This document shows positions 26,757-36,521 of a DNA stretch of 64,000 nt, one piece after another. The notes under the pieces were generated by a model. The model searched no databases and was not told where the DNA came from. It was given only the letters and a program-made list of their open reading frames with translations. Source of the DNA: DRYM01 sp964526225 (GTDB lineage: Archaea; Thermoproteota; Thermoprotei_A; EX4484-217-1); the NCBI GenBank assembly GCA_964526225.1, contig CAZGLL010000004.1, positions 1 through 64,000 on the forward strand, given 5' to 3'. The first letter of the stretch is position 1; every line of letters begins with the position of its first letter. Position numbers and translations under genes: made by a program.

Positions 26757-28972
26757 AATACAAAGTCATATACACAATATTGATAATATCGCTCATAATT
26801 ATATCTACGATCTCGCCAATAATAGTTAAAGCCTACACTAAACCACTATATCCATTAATGTTCCTAGGAGCTTCATGGACAACAAGTGACGGTAAATCAC
26901 CGTATCCTAATACTATAGCTACTTTGACACTTTACTTCACTCCAAGAAACGATGAAGGCATAGAAGATCTTCTCGTAAGATTGCAACTTCCGAAGCCTCT
27001 TTCTTCAGAAGATGGTGGATCATCAATTTATCTAGCTCATCCAGAATTTGTGGCTAAGGGTGAAATTATAGAGTTAAAAACAAACATTATAATACCTGCT
27101 GATGCCGAACCTGGAATATACTCTTTCGTAGCATATGTGCAGTACAAAATACCTATAAGCAAGTACGTTAAGGAGCAAAAAGGAACCACCTTCTCATTTC
27201 AGCTTTCACTTTACGAGAAACCCTCTTTAACAATTAATGCTAAGCTTCTGAAGCTTAACCCAGACTCAATAAATACTTTAGAATTCGAATTATTTTTCAA
27301 CGGCACAGTAGAGTCTAGTGTAAGCGTTAGTGTAAGTTCAAATGATATTTCAATATTGAATTACACGCCAACAACAATACATGTTTCACCCGGAGAAAGT
27401 TTTAAAGTTAAAGTTAAGGCGTACGTTCCACCATACGATAAACTCATGAAACCTTTAGTTAGCGTTAATGTTAAAGCGTCTGTAAAGCAGCTTGACCATA
27501 TTACTGAAACAGCTAGTACATTCTACTACTTAGTTTTAGATAATAGGGAGCCTTTAATTAAACTAGATACTATAAGAACAAGGTACATGAACGGAGTAGT
27601 CACAATAGACGGTATTGTTAAAAACTTTGGGAATAAATCGGTATCAAACCTTACAGTTGAAATTACTTCCGAGTCACCAAATGTTATAGTAGAAAATGAT
27701 TTAGTAAATATCGGAGTTTTAAATCCCGGGGAGAGAAAAAGCTTTGAAGTAACATTAAAAACCTTAAGTTCAGAGAATATTTCAATAGAGTTTTCAATAA
27801 TGTTCTTTAGCGATAAACCTTATGAGCTAAGAAAGCATTACAGAATAAGCTTACCTACAGACATCAGCGACCTTGTTAAAGTAAGTTATGAGATAAACAA
27901 TGGGGAACCGTTGAAACTTGGCGAAATAAACACTTTAACTCTAACGGTAATTTCCAATACGCAACTTGAAATTACAAATGTTGTTGCTGAACTTATCCTT
28001 CCAGAGATTTTCGGAAGCAAAATAGTGCAGTCATATAGTAGAACATTAGATTTCGGTGAAGAAGCAAAGTTCAGCTTTAACTTCTACCTTCCAGATACAT
28101 TACCTATAACATCATATGAAGTACCATTAACAATAAGGTTGGCGATTACTGTTGAAAAAGGGCTATTTACTCTTGAGAAAACGCTTAATGTTGTCGGGGA
28201 AGTTGTTGAAAAACCGGAGTTTCTGATAAACCTAGGAACGTACGGTATAAAACAAGCTATGGAGCAAGACATAGTATTTTACATTCAGAATAAGGGCTTA
28301 GTGCCTACTAAAGTAACCATTTCTGCTAGTTCAAACCAGCTATCCATTCTCTCACTAAATCCACAATACATATTACTTGATCCTGGAGAAAAAGCCAAAA
28401 TCGTAGCTAAAGTCTACTGTCCAATGTTAAGTGAAAACGTAGAGACCGCCACTATGAATTTAGAGTTAAAGTATAAGTGGAAAGGTGTTGAAGAATATAT
28501 CTCAAAAACATTCCAAATACCAGTAGTTAGAGAAGCAAAACTGAGAATTGTAGAACTACAACAAACACAGAGCGAAGATAGGGTAATAATTAAGGGGCAA
28601 CTTGTAAACATAGGTGATGCTAAAGCAAAATATGTAACATTAGCATCCAAGGTTGTTAAAGGAAACGTTTCAATAGATAATCCAACAGTGTACTTAGGAG
28701 ATCTAGATTCTGGTGAAGGAACAAGATTCTCCATATATACTAGAACATTAGGTGTAATGGAGGCTAAAATACTATTAACAATAGATTATCAGCAACCTAA
28801 TAGGACTTGGAGCAGTATATCTAAGGAAATAACGATTCACTTCAAACAAGAGATTAAAGAAACAAGTAAGGTAGGCATGGAGTTTAGTGAAATAGCGTTA
28901 CCGATACTTGGAGTTGTAGCGTCAATTATCGCAGTAGCTGTTATCTTGATCAAATATGTTAAGAGGAAGTAG
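26753..28972 (+). CDS. surface protein with repeated CARDB-like domains, exporter partner
   Basis: 739 residues. A signal peptide (YTILIISLIIISTISPIIV) leads into several beta-sandwich repeats with the pattern SVSNLTVEITSESPNVIV ... GERKSFEV, as in CARDB or COG1361-type S-layer-associated proteins. A C-terminal membrane helix (ALPILGVVASIIAVAVILI) is followed by KYVKRK. It is sandwiched between an ABC ATPase and an FtsX-like permease, so it is probably the extracellular adaptor of that MacB-like exporter. The substrate is unknown. Confidence 0.75.
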   Translation: MKYKVIYTILIISLIIISTISPIIVKAYTKPLYPLMFLGASWTTSDGKSPYPNTIATLTLYFTPRNDEGIEDLLVRLQLPKPLSSEDGGSSIYLAHPEFVAKGEIIELKTNIIIPADAEPGIYSFVAYVQYKIPISKYVKEQKGTTFSFQLSLYEKPSLTINAKLLKLNPDSINTLEFELFFNGTVESSVSVSVSSNDISILNYTPTTIHVSPGESFKVKVKAYVPPYDKLMKPLVSVNVKASVKQLDHITETASTFYYLVLDNREPLIKLDTIRTRYMNGVVTIDGIVKNFGNKSVSNLTVEITSESPNVIVENDLVNIGVLNPGERKSFEVTLKTLSSENISIEFSIMFFSDKPYELRKHYRISLPTDISDLVKVSYEINNGEPLKLGEINTLTLTVISNTQLEITNVVAELILPEIFGSKIVQSYSRTLDFGEEAKFSFNFYLPDTLPITSYEVPLTIRLAITVEKGLFTLEKTLNVVGEVVEKPEFLINLGTYGIKQAMEQDIVFYIQNKGLVPTKVTISASSNQLSILSLNPQYILLDPGEKAKIVAKVYCPMLSENVETATMNLELKYKWKGVEEYISKTFQIPVVREAKLRIVELQQTQSEDRVIIKGQLVNIGDAKAKYVTLASKVVKGNVSIDNPTVYLGDLDSGEGTRFSIYTRTLGVMEAKILLTIDYQQPNRTWSSISKEITIHFKQEIKETSKVGMEFSEIALPILGVVASIIAVAVILIKYVKRK

Positions 28973-28977
28973 CTAAA

Positions 28978-30180
28978 GTGAACCTATGGGACCTTCTAGT
29001 TTTCTCCTTCAAAGGGCTTAAAAGCCAGAGCCTAAGATCAGCGTTGACACTCTTAGGTATACTTATTGGTGTAATGTTGCTAGCACTAGTTTTCTCCGTA
29101 AGCGATAGTGTAACATACTCTATAGCTAATATTTTCGCTAAAGGAGGTCTCAACAATATCTACGTTTTTTCATCAACAAAACCTTTCGAGTGGTACGATA
29201 TAAGACAGCTAGAAAATATACCACACATTGTAGCTATTTCACCTTATGCTTCGTTTTCCGGTAAAATAGATTTTGGAGTATTTGAGAAAGACATAACATT
29301 AATAGGTGTTCCTCCCGAAAACCTTCACCTCATAATCCCCGATGTGAAAACCTATGAGGGTATAGCATCAATAACAACTTCTGAAAGTTGCTTAGTAGGA
29401 TTTAATGTTGCATCCGAAGCTGAGAAGGATGGGTTTCCCATACGTGTAGGAGATACATTATATGTTAGAGTAGGCCAAGCTAAGGTGCCGTTTAAAGTTG
29501 AGGGTTTACTTGAAAAATACGGGTTCACACCCGTAGGACCTATTGACGAAGCATTAATAGTTCCATATAGTGTAATAGAGGAAATATACTTCAAAGTTAC
29601 CGGTACTCGAAGGAGGGGCTACAATCAGCTCGTAATAGCAGTTGATGATGTCGACAATGTAGATTTCGTTATTGAACAAATAAGAGATCTTTTCGAAAAA
29701 GATGTTGGTGTTTTCGCAATAAAATACATTATTAAATCAGTCATGGATTCTATGAGGTTTTTCACGTTAATAATTGGAAGTGTAGCATCCGTTACGCTTA
29801 TCGTAGCAGCTATAGGCGTAATGAATGCTATGTTCACAACAGTTATGGAGAGAATAAGGATAATAGGTGTTCTAAGAGCTTTAGGACTAAGGAGACATAT
29901 GGTTCTCTTAAACATACTTATTGAGGCTCTAACTTTAGCGGCAATAGCCTTAGTTGCAGGTTTGCCCTTAGGTGTTTTCATAGGTAAAGCGCTTATAGAA
30001 GGAGGAATGTTTACACCTTCAGGACCCAGAGGCTCTCTTGGAACAATAAGCTTTACGATAACACCTAATTCATTAACACTAATAATTACGGTGACTATAG
30101 CATTAACTTTGATTGGCGCATTACCTCCAGCATATAGAGCATCTAAGCTCGAACCTGCTGAGGCATTAAGATATGAGTAA
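28978..30180 (+). CDS. FtsX/MacB-like ABC transporter permease
   Basis: 400 residues from GTG 28978. The N-terminal membrane helix (SALTLLGILIGVMLLALVFS) is followed by a MacB periplasmic-core-like extracellular domain and three C-terminal helices, with the FtsX signature VMERIRIIGVLRALGLRRHMVL between helices 2 and 3. The tail ends AYRASKLEPAEALRYE, the usual MacB/LolC end. With the ATPase at 26061 and the surface protein between, it forms a tripartite exporter or mechanotransducer. It overlaps the glycosylase start by 8 bp. Confidence 0.9.
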   Translation: MNLWDLLVFSFKGLKSQSLRSALTLLGILIGVMLLALVFSVSDSVTYSIANIFAKGGLNNIYVFSSTKPFEWYDIRQLENIPHIVAISPYASFSGKIDFGVFEKDITLIGVPPENLHLIIPDVKTYEGIASITTSESCLVGFNVASEAEKDGFPIRVGDTLYVRVGQAKVPFKVEGLLEKYGFTPVGPIDEALIVPYSVIEEIYFKVTGTRRRGYNQLVIAVDDVDNVDFVIEQIRDLFEKDVGVFAIKYIIKSVMDSMRFFTLIIGSVASVTLIVAAIGVMNAMFTTVMERIRIIGVLRALGLRRHMVLLNILIEALTLAAIALVAGLPLGVFIGKALIEGGMFTPSGPRGSLGTISFTITPNSLTLIITVTIALTLIGALPPAYRASKLEPAEALRYE

Positions 30181-31063
30181 CGATGTTAAAATACCTATTA
30201 ATGAACCCTATGACCTAAATCTGACGCTTTATCCATCATTTAATCTTGCTTTCTTCGAGAGAAGAGGAAACATCTGGGTTAAGGTTGTGGGGAGTCATTT
30301 AGGATTAAAACTTAGTTTAAAGAGGCACTTTTTAAGCGCGAACATAGACGATATTGAAGCAGTTCTTAACTATTCTGGACTATGGTTTAATCCAGTCATG
30401 TACATTAGGGATGCAAACGATCAATTTAAGGATGTTGTTTTTGAATTAATAAGATTCTACGGTAAGTTAAGACTGTCAATTAATCCGTATGATAAAGAAG
30501 CTATGTTTGTAACGATAGTTTTATCTCAGAGAACAGATTTTCACGTAAACGTTGTAAGATGGGTTAAAAAGATGTTTTCAAAGGGAAAACCTGACTTCAG
30601 CATTGGTAGAAGCTATCAGTTAAGAAGAGCTCGGGAAGCGTTTAGTTCATGCATTGAAATTTTAAGGAAAGATTCAGCAAGAGAATATAGTGATTTATGG
30701 AGTCTAAGGAAGGATTTGTTATCTAAATGTAGGAATGTTGGTGTAAAAACAGCTGATGCATATTTGCTATTCACTAGAAGAAACGCTACATGGCTAGCAC
30801 CCGTCGATATTCATTTTAAAAGGTTTATACGTTACATTTTCAATGTAGAGAAGGAAAACCCTCGGAAAAACTATTGTACTAAATATTTATGTCATAGATG
30901 TCCATTTAAGAACGAATGCGCTACTTATTGGGCTTTAAAATCTTTTAAGAAGCTTGCTGGCTGGATTCAAACAGTAGCTTATGTACATGATAAACTCTAT
31001 TGTTCGAAGAGAAAATGCAGTATTTGTCCTTTGTCTAGGTTTTGTAAGGGAAAGTTAGATTAA
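30173..31063 (+). CDS. HhH-GPD DNA glycosylase with two Cys4 (Fe-S loop) motifs
   Basis: 296 residues. The helix-hairpin-helix CRNVGVKTADAYLLF has the lysine at the endonuclease III catalytic position (Lys192), and PVDIHFKRFIR gives the catalytic Asp (Asp212). SQRTDFHVNVV matches the family's SQxTxxxxV block. The N-terminal 90 residues look like an OGG/AlkA-style beta domain. The C-terminus has C-x4-C-x2-C-x5-C twice, at Cys235-Cys249 and again at Cys277-Cys291. One such motif is normal for the 4Fe-4S cluster; two are unusual. The substrate base is not predictable. Confidence 0.8.
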   Translation: MSNDVKIPINEPYDLNLTLYPSFNLAFFERRGNIWVKVVGSHLGLKLSLKRHFLSANIDDIEAVLNYSGLWFNPVMYIRDANDQFKDVVFELIRFYGKLRLSINPYDKEAMFVTIVLSQRTDFHVNVVRWVKKMFSKGKPDFSIGRSYQLRRAREAFSSCIEILRKDSAREYSDLWSLRKDLLSKCRNVGVKTADAYLLFTRRNATWLAPVDIHFKRFIRYIFNVEKENPRKNYCTKYLCHRCPFKNECATYWALKSFKKLAGWIQTVAYVHDKLYCSKRKCSICPLSRFCKGKLD

Positions 31064-31819
31064 TTCTTCAGGAATATTATCAGGTCTATATGCTATTTTA
31101 GGTTTTAAGCCATATTTACGTAAAATTTCAACTACGTGAGGATATAGGAATACATATTCCGGTTCAAGTTCTTCAACTAATACCTCATCTATTTCCTTAA
31201 GTTTTCCGATAAGCTTCTCTACATCTTTCTTATCGCAGAAGCTCATCATAACCGCTGGATGAACGGAAACGGAGTGGTCAAGTAGGTTTTTTAATGCTCT
31301 AAACTGTAACTCATAAGCTTCAGGTTTTGCTCCAGTAAGTTTTACGAATTCATCCTTAGAACAACCTTTAATAGAAACTCTTACATGTAAATTTCTAAAT
31401 TTTGAAAGTTCACGAGCATAATCCCTGTATGCACCTAGTAAAATGCCGTTGGTTTCAAGTATAAACAGGTACCTTGTTTGCGAAAGCTTTTCTAAAAGGG
31501 AAACTAAATGAACCCTACTTATTGTAGGTTCTCCGCCGCTAACCCTTAACTGCCTATATCTTCTCCTAGAGGCGATTCTAATGAGTTTCTCAGCAACTTC
31601 TTCAGCTGAGTAAAATTTACCATATTGCGACATAAAGTCACGTGGTTTCCAACTCCAACAGAACCTACATCTTAGATTACATCCTACACAATCAGCTGTA
31701 GCTATTCCCCCATACCATCTACCACCTCTAAAACGATAATACTTCCTAAGTTCTTCCCCGCCTACCTCTTTAACAACAACTTTTCTAACGATTTCCGTAA
31801 GTTCTAGAGGATCGTACAT
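31055..31819 (-). CDS. radical SAM protein
   Basis: 254 residues. CNLRCRFC with the preceding Cys gives the C-x3-C-x2-C cluster motif (CNLRCRFCW), LRVSGGEPTIS is the GGE motif, and FILETNGILLG and LHVRVSIKG follow the usual barrel order. About 60 residues precede the cluster and include YRFRGGRWYGG. It resembles the MoaA/PflA-related archaeal proteins without the auxiliary cluster cysteines of MoaA. Convergent with the glycosylase, overlapping by 9 bp. Reaction unknown. Confidence 0.82.
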   Translation of the reverse strand: MYDPLELTEIVRKVVVKEVGGEELRKYYRFRGGRWYGGIATADCVGCNLRCRFCWSWKPRDFMSQYGKFYSAEEVAEKLIRIASRRRYRQLRVSGGEPTISRVHLVSLLEKLSQTRYLFILETNGILLGAYRDYARELSKFRNLHVRVSIKGCSKDEFVKLTGAKPEAYELQFRALKNLLDHSVSVHPAVMMSFCDKKDVEKLIGKLKEIDEVLVEELEPEYVFLYPHVVEILRKYGLKPKIAYRPDNIPEELI

Positions 31820-31881
31820 TTACTTCCCTAAATTTCAAATATGTTTTCCCAGTAGTTATTTCTCTAGGCGGTGAAGCTATT

Positions 31882-32796
31882 TTGAGATTTGCTGAAATAG
31901 CTATTGCCGAAGAAGTTAATGTTCCATTGAAAATCCCTGAAGGAACAATCTACAGTTTTTTCGATTCACCATACATAGGGCATAGAAATGAAACAGCTAT
32001 TGACATTTACTTTAAGGATAGAGAAGCGCTACTTCCAGTAGATGAAGCTGTAGTTAAAGAAATTAGATGGTTTAATTCCCCCAAATACAGGCCAGACGGC
32101 TCCGAAAAAGAACCACTTATAGTGTTTAAAATACGTGAAGGCGTAGTTTTGAAGACTCTCCATGTTGAGCCGAAGGTTAACGTTGGAGAAAAGCTTCGCC
32201 TAGGAGACTACATTGGGAAATGCATTGCCTCAGGATATTTTTGTCCATGGAGTGGAATTCACGCTCACATAGAAGTGAGATCCGAAAGGGATCCGTATAG
32301 AGCTCGAGGAGCCTATAAGTTAAACATCGAACCTACAGTAAGGAAAATTTTAGCTGAAATAAATAATGCTAACATAAAGTTTTCTGAAGAACCATTAGTT
32401 TTCAATGTTGTAAGCGTTGAGAAACACTACATGTGGGTTAAATTCAAAAACAATATTGGAAAAAAGCCTACGGCTCTAATGTTAATGGGCGAATTCGGCG
32501 GTATTTGCGCTATGGATGCAGGCATACCATACTATGGCATTGGAGGGTGCTTAGGTAGATCATTTAGGCAAGGTGAAAAGCTTCTAGCAAATAAAAGGAA
32601 CATTGTTGGTTTAGTTACTAAGTCTTATGAAAAAGCTTCCCTATTTACTTCAATAGCTGAAACCTATGTAGGCAAAGTTAAGGTTAGAGGAATAGGAACA
32701 TACATTGGAACCGATTTAGCGAAAATAGTCTTTTTCGAAGAAAACCCTTGGAAGGAAGGGGACGAAGAAGAACTTGTATTTAAACAGATAATGTAG
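31882..32796 (+). CDS. M23/lysostaphin-fold domain protein, archaeal, function unknown
   Basis: 304 residues. GHRNETAIDIYF (residues 33-44) and SGIHAHIEVR (HxH, His127 and His129) resemble the two zinc motifs of M23 metallopeptidases. At the first motif the residue four before Asp41 is Glu37 where M23 normally has His, so the metal site may be altered. Archaea lack peptidoglycan, so the usual M23 substrate is absent. The C-terminal half is unfamiliar. Start TTG 31882 is supported by GGTGA at 31871-31875. The HAD gene follows after 5 bp. Confidence 0.6.
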   Translation: MRFAEIAIAEEVNVPLKIPEGTIYSFFDSPYIGHRNETAIDIYFKDREALLPVDEAVVKEIRWFNSPKYRPDGSEKEPLIVFKIREGVVLKTLHVEPKVNVGEKLRLGDYIGKCIASGYFCPWSGIHAHIEVRSERDPYRARGAYKLNIEPTVRKILAEINNANIKFSEEPLVFNVVSVEKHYMWVKFKNNIGKKPTALMLMGEFGGICAMDAGIPYYGIGGCLGRSFRQGEKLLANKRNIVGLVTKSYEKASLFTSIAETYVGKVKVRGIGTYIGTDLAKIVFFEENPWKEGDEEELVFKQIM

Positions 32797-32801
32797 CTAA
32801 T

Positions 32802-33500
32802 TTGCAGGTGAATAATGAAGTGAATGTGGAATTAATTGCCCTAGACTACCATGGAACAATATCAGATAGAAAAGGTAGAGGATTATGGACTGTTCGATCG
32901 GAAGTCATAGAAGCGCTCATTAAGGCGAGAAAAGCAGGGCTGAAAATAGCCATAATAACTAGTGGTACTGGGAAAACTGTTCCTCAGAAGGTTAAGAGTT
33001 TAGCACATGTTTTAGCCTTCGAAAATGGCTCAGTATTCCACTATGGCGGAAAAGTATATGTTAATAAGCCGAACAGTTGGGATAGTATAAGACATATTCT
33101 CCTCAATTCTAAGCTTAAGCCAAAAGCTGTAGGAAAGGTAGTTATAATATATGGAGCCAAGGTTCGTGGAGAACTTGAAGAAATACTTCATACTCATGGT
33201 CTTTTTGACTATGTTTGTATTGTTAAGAACATAAACAGGCTTATAGTTGCTCCTAAAGGATACGGTAAAGACAGAGCATTAAAAACAGTAAGGAAGCTAC
33301 TAAATGTTAAAGGAGCAATTATGGCCATTGGTGATGGTGAAAACGATTACTATCTACTAAGAGAAGCAGACATAGGCGTAGCACCAGCTAACGCTGTAGA
33401 TGAGATAAAAGAAATAGCTGATTACATTTGCGATAAACCCGATGGCTTATGTGTTAAAGAGGTTGTCGACAAAATCTTGGAAAGAGGGCTTCTTAGCTAA
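32802..33500 (+). CDS. HAD-superfamily phosphatase (phosphoglycolate phosphatase-like)
   Basis: 232 residues. Motif I is LDYHGTISD (Asp15, with His17 where the second Asp normally stands), motif II IITSGTG, motif III lysine in PKGYGKDRAL, motif IV IGDGENDYYLL. A Cof-type C2 cap with FENGSVFHYGGKVY is present. Asp to His at the acid/base place is unusual and could change activity. It might be a mannosyl-3-phosphoglycerate or sugar phosphatase, but there is no direct evidence. Confidence 0.75.
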   Translation: MQVNNEVNVELIALDYHGTISDRKGRGLWTVRSEVIEALIKARKAGLKIAIITSGTGKTVPQKVKSLAHVLAFENGSVFHYGGKVYVNKPNSWDSIRHILLNSKLKPKAVGKVVIIYGAKVRGELEEILHTHGLFDYVCIVKNINRLIVAPKGYGKDRALKTVRKLLNVKGAIMAIGDGENDYYLLREADIGVAPANAVDEIKEIADYICDKPDGLCVKEVVDKILERGLLS

Positions 33501-33543
33501 AAAATATGTATTACCGAATAAATATTAGTTGATAGGTAGGTCA

Positions 33544-35148
33544 ATGAGGGCACTAGTATTAGTAATTGCTGCGCTGGTGCTTTCACTAGTCCTTCAAGTA
33601 TCGGTAAGCTACTCCATTTTAGGATACGCTATTGAACATCTTTTTCCCATGAAAGGTCATGAGGCTAGGACGGTAGCTCAAGAGACAATGAACGTATCTT
33701 TAGAGCTCATAATGCAAAACAGAGTAGCTAATGTTCCAGAGGATATTTTAGCAATAGCATCTAATGGCCCGGTGTACTTAAGATTGTTCCCGTTAGAAAT
33801 ATATGATGGATCGAAATGGTATATGGGTAATTTAACCCTCTATCCTAGATACTTCAAAACGCTACTTGTAACATACAATGTTTACTCTAATGAGCCGACG
33901 GAGTTCGAGATAAATACCATATATTACAAGAACTTTAAGCTCAGAAGCTTCTACGTACTTCCCTTACCTCAACCAGCAATGATACCGTTGAGCGTTTTCG
34001 ATATTGAAGCTAATGCGACAATATATTCTGATTATGGATTAAAATTGTTTTTGACAAAAAACCCTGTTATTAAAGTTAAATACACAGGCGTATATGATAA
34101 TCCGTATCCGTATGGTAGTACGCCTTTAGTTATGGGTAAAACTAAGGTTTCATTGATAGTTAAGAAGTTAAAACAAGTAATGGCTAAATGGTATAATAGG
34201 ACAACTCTTTCATCATCTAAGGTTAAGGAGCTGGCCAAGGAAATCTATGAGAAAATGGAGGATAGGACGCTTGAGGAACTTCTAAACTTTATTAGAGAGT
34301 ATTTGGCTAATACGACGGAATACGCTAAAAACGTGATCATACCTCCTAGGGGAAAGGATTTTGTAGAATACTTTCTTTTCGAAAGCAAAAAGGGTTCATG
34401 TGTTGCCTACTCCAGTGCCGCAGCAATAATACTTCGTGAAATAGGAATTCCAGCAAGAGTGGTTTTAGGATTTGTAGGTAAAAAACAACCTAATGGGCAG
34501 GTAGTGTTTAAACTTTCAGGCCACGTGTGGGTTGAAATATATATTCCTGATGCAGGATGGATACCATACGATCCTACACCTTCCATAGGCGTTGAAACTA
34601 GAGGGTTCAATGAAATACTAAGTAATATCCTATCGAACCTTAACGCTAAGTATGAAGGGAAGGAATATGAAGGAATAATGTATGATAGAATAGTGGTTTC
34701 TCAAAGAAATATGCTACAAAAGAACATAAATAAGACGCTAGAAAAATTAGGAGAACTTGAAAGGTTTGAAATTGAAGAGGAAAGAAGAACCGCTACGGAG
34801 CATGTTAAAGCACTTAGTTATTTAACGGTAATAGCTACTTCAGTAATTCTTATATCACGTAGTGATGTGATGTTAATTATACGTTATGCTAAAAAGTTTA
34901 AGGTCAAAAAGAACCCATTCAAAAAACTCATAGAGAAGCTTATGAGGAACTTTAAACTTCAACTATTACCCTATGAAACTCCAAGAGAAGCTATAAGCAA
35001 ATTAGAGAGAAGAATGCAAAGTAGGTATCTTGCTTCAATACTTAAGAGAGCTCTTAACATATATGAGGAGCTAAGCTTTGGAGGAAGAAGACATTTAGAA
35101 GAAGATCTTAGAGAAATAATTAGGAAAATTGAGAGCAAAGGGAAATAG
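33544..35148 (+). CDS. membrane-anchored transglutaminase-like protein
   Basis: About 534 residues. One N-terminal membrane helix (VLVIAALVLSLVLQVSVSY) leads to an extracellular region with a transglutaminase core: GSCVAYSSAAAIILREIG (Cys), SGHVWVEIYIPDAGW (His) and PYDPTP (Asp). A second helix near residue 420 (LSYLTVIATSVILI) precedes a cytoplasmic helical domain of DUF4129 type. ATG 33544 follows AGGTAGGT, so I prefer it to TTG 33529. With the small membrane protein, DUF58 and MoxR it forms a known cell-surface block, role in archaea not defined. Confidence 0.85.
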   Translation: MRALVLVIAALVLSLVLQVSVSYSILGYAIEHLFPMKGHEARTVAQETMNVSLELIMQNRVANVPEDILAIASNGPVYLRLFPLEIYDGSKWYMGNLTLYPRYFKTLLVTYNVYSNEPTEFEINTIYYKNFKLRSFYVLPLPQPAMIPLSVFDIEANATIYSDYGLKLFLTKNPVIKVKYTGVYDNPYPYGSTPLVMGKTKVSLIVKKLKQVMAKWYNRTTLSSSKVKELAKEIYEKMEDRTLEELLNFIREYLANTTEYAKNVIIPPRGKDFVEYFLFESKKGSCVAYSSAAAIILREIGIPARVVLGFVGKKQPNGQVVFKLSGHVWVEIYIPDAGWIPYDPTPSIGVETRGFNEILSNILSNLNAKYEGKEYEGIMYDRIVVSQRNMLQKNINKTLEKLGELERFEIEEERRTATEHVKALSYLTVIATSVILISRSDVMLIIRYAKKFKVKKNPFKKLIEKLMRNFKLQLLPYETPREAISKLERRMQSRYLASILKRALNIYEELSFGGRRHLEEDLREIIRKIESKGK

Positions 35149-35150
35149 CT

Positions 35151-35408
35151 ATGGATCTTTCATATATTATGGTTCAAACGGTAATTATCACATTAATAGT
35201 TATGGTTTTTTCGTTAGCGATTTTAGGATTATTTAGGAGAAGAAGTAAGTGCTCATTAGATTATTTAGAGGGTACAAGAGGTGCTACTCTTAGACATGCC
35301 TTAGAATTGTGTATTCTTGAGAAAACACCTCCAATATTTAGAGGAGTTGCTAAGCTATTGGTTAGTATGTTATGCGTTGAAGACTTGGTTAAATTATGTA
35401 AAGAGTGA
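35151..35408 (+). CDS. small single-pass membrane protein
   Basis: 85 residues; MVQTVIITLIVMVFSLAILGL near the N-terminus is a membrane helix, followed by RRRSKCS and a soluble tail. No family recognised. It starts 2 bp after the transglutaminase stop and ends 6 bp before the DUF58 start, so it is clearly in the same operon. Confidence 0.6.
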   Translation: MDLSYIMVQTVIITLIVMVFSLAILGLFRRRSKCSLDYLEGTRGATLRHALELCILEKTPPIFRGVAKLLVSMLCVEDLVKLCKE

Positions 35409-35414
35409 GCATTA

Positions 35415-36521
35415 TTGAAGGCTGTTTTCACATTAAAATCAATAAGCCTATTGTTCATGTCCCTTATAGTGGCGATCCTAGCTTTTCTAATATTTCCGTC
35501 AGCAGTATCTATGCTTCCTGTATCCATAGTTATAACATATTTGGCTATTGGTCTACGATTAAGTAGTCCTAGATTATCTGTAACATCCTATGTTTCAAAG
35601 GGAAATGTTGTTTTCGGAGAGAAAGCTACAGTTAACATTAGTGTGAAGTCCGATAAACAAGGCATCGTCACAATATACGATATTCCGCCGCCAACAGTTA
35701 AGGTTGAAGGGGGGATTGTTAGAAAGCATTTAGTACGTGAGAATTCAACGTTAGAAATGAAATACTACGTTAAACCACTAACTATAGGTAAACACGTATG
35801 GGGCAATCTTGTAGTATTATTCGAAGACCCTAATGGTTTCTTCAAATACATTTACGAATACGATTCTCCAAGAACCCTAAATGTTCTTGCCCCAAAAATT
35901 GCCATCTCAGAGGCAAAAATAGCTACGATAGAGTTAATTACGGCTTTTGCGCCTACTTTCTCTTATACAAAACCCTACAGCCCCGGCGATGATCTAAGAA
36001 GGATTGTTTATAAATCAGTTTTATCGTTGGGAGGATTATCTGTTAAAATGTTTTCGAATGAAGAAAAAAGTATAGTTCTCTTACAAAGAAGGTTAAAGCT
36101 CGCTACTTTCTTAAGCGAAAAAGCATCTATGAAGACTATTTCAATAGCTAAATATGTCATTTATGATTTATTGATTAAATTATCCAAGATGAAAACATCT
36201 TTAATTCTTAATGGTGTAAGAATACGTAATTTTGAAGATGTTGAAAAAGGTTTTGAAAGTAAAGCCGATTTAACTGAAGAATACGATGTTGTTTTAGCGA
36301 CACCAGATTTTCTACGAGAAAGAATAGGTATCAAGTGTAAACTATTTTTCATAATCCCTGATTATTCGGAATACTATGAACTTCTGAAACAACTAGGCTT
36401 ACCTATCAACTTTATCATACGTGTTCCTAAAACTTCAAAGATTATTACTATAGAAGACCTAGACCAAGCGGCTAGAAAAATATTTGAGGAGCTCATGTAT
36501 GCTAAAGGGTTTCTTGTTTAA
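35415..36521 (+). CDS. DUF58 domain protein
   Basis: 368 residues from TTG 35415. Two N-terminal membrane segments are followed by an immunoglobulin-like region and the DUF58 core YSPGDDLRRIVYKSV. The C-terminal part is a von Willebrand-like fold without an obvious MIDAS DxSxS. DUF58 proteins accompany MoxR ATPases and transglutaminases across archaea and bacteria, as here, where MoxR is convergent at 37133-38092. Overlaps the following gene by about 20 bp. Confidence 0.8.
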   Translation: MKAVFTLKSISLLFMSLIVAILAFLIFPSAVSMLPVSIVITYLAIGLRLSSPRLSVTSYVSKGNVVFGEKATVNISVKSDKQGIVTIYDIPPPTVKVEGGIVRKHLVRENSTLEMKYYVKPLTIGKHVWGNLVVLFEDPNGFFKYIYEYDSPRTLNVLAPKIAISEAKIATIELITAFAPTFSYTKPYSPGDDLRRIVYKSVLSLGGLSVKMFSNEEKSIVLLQRRLKLATFLSEKASMKTISIAKYVIYDLLIKLSKMKTSLILNGVRIRNFEDVEKGFESKADLTEEYDVVLATPDFLRERIGIKCKLFFIIPDYSEYYELLKQLGLPINFIIRVPKTSKIITIEDLDQAARKIFEELMYAKGFLV

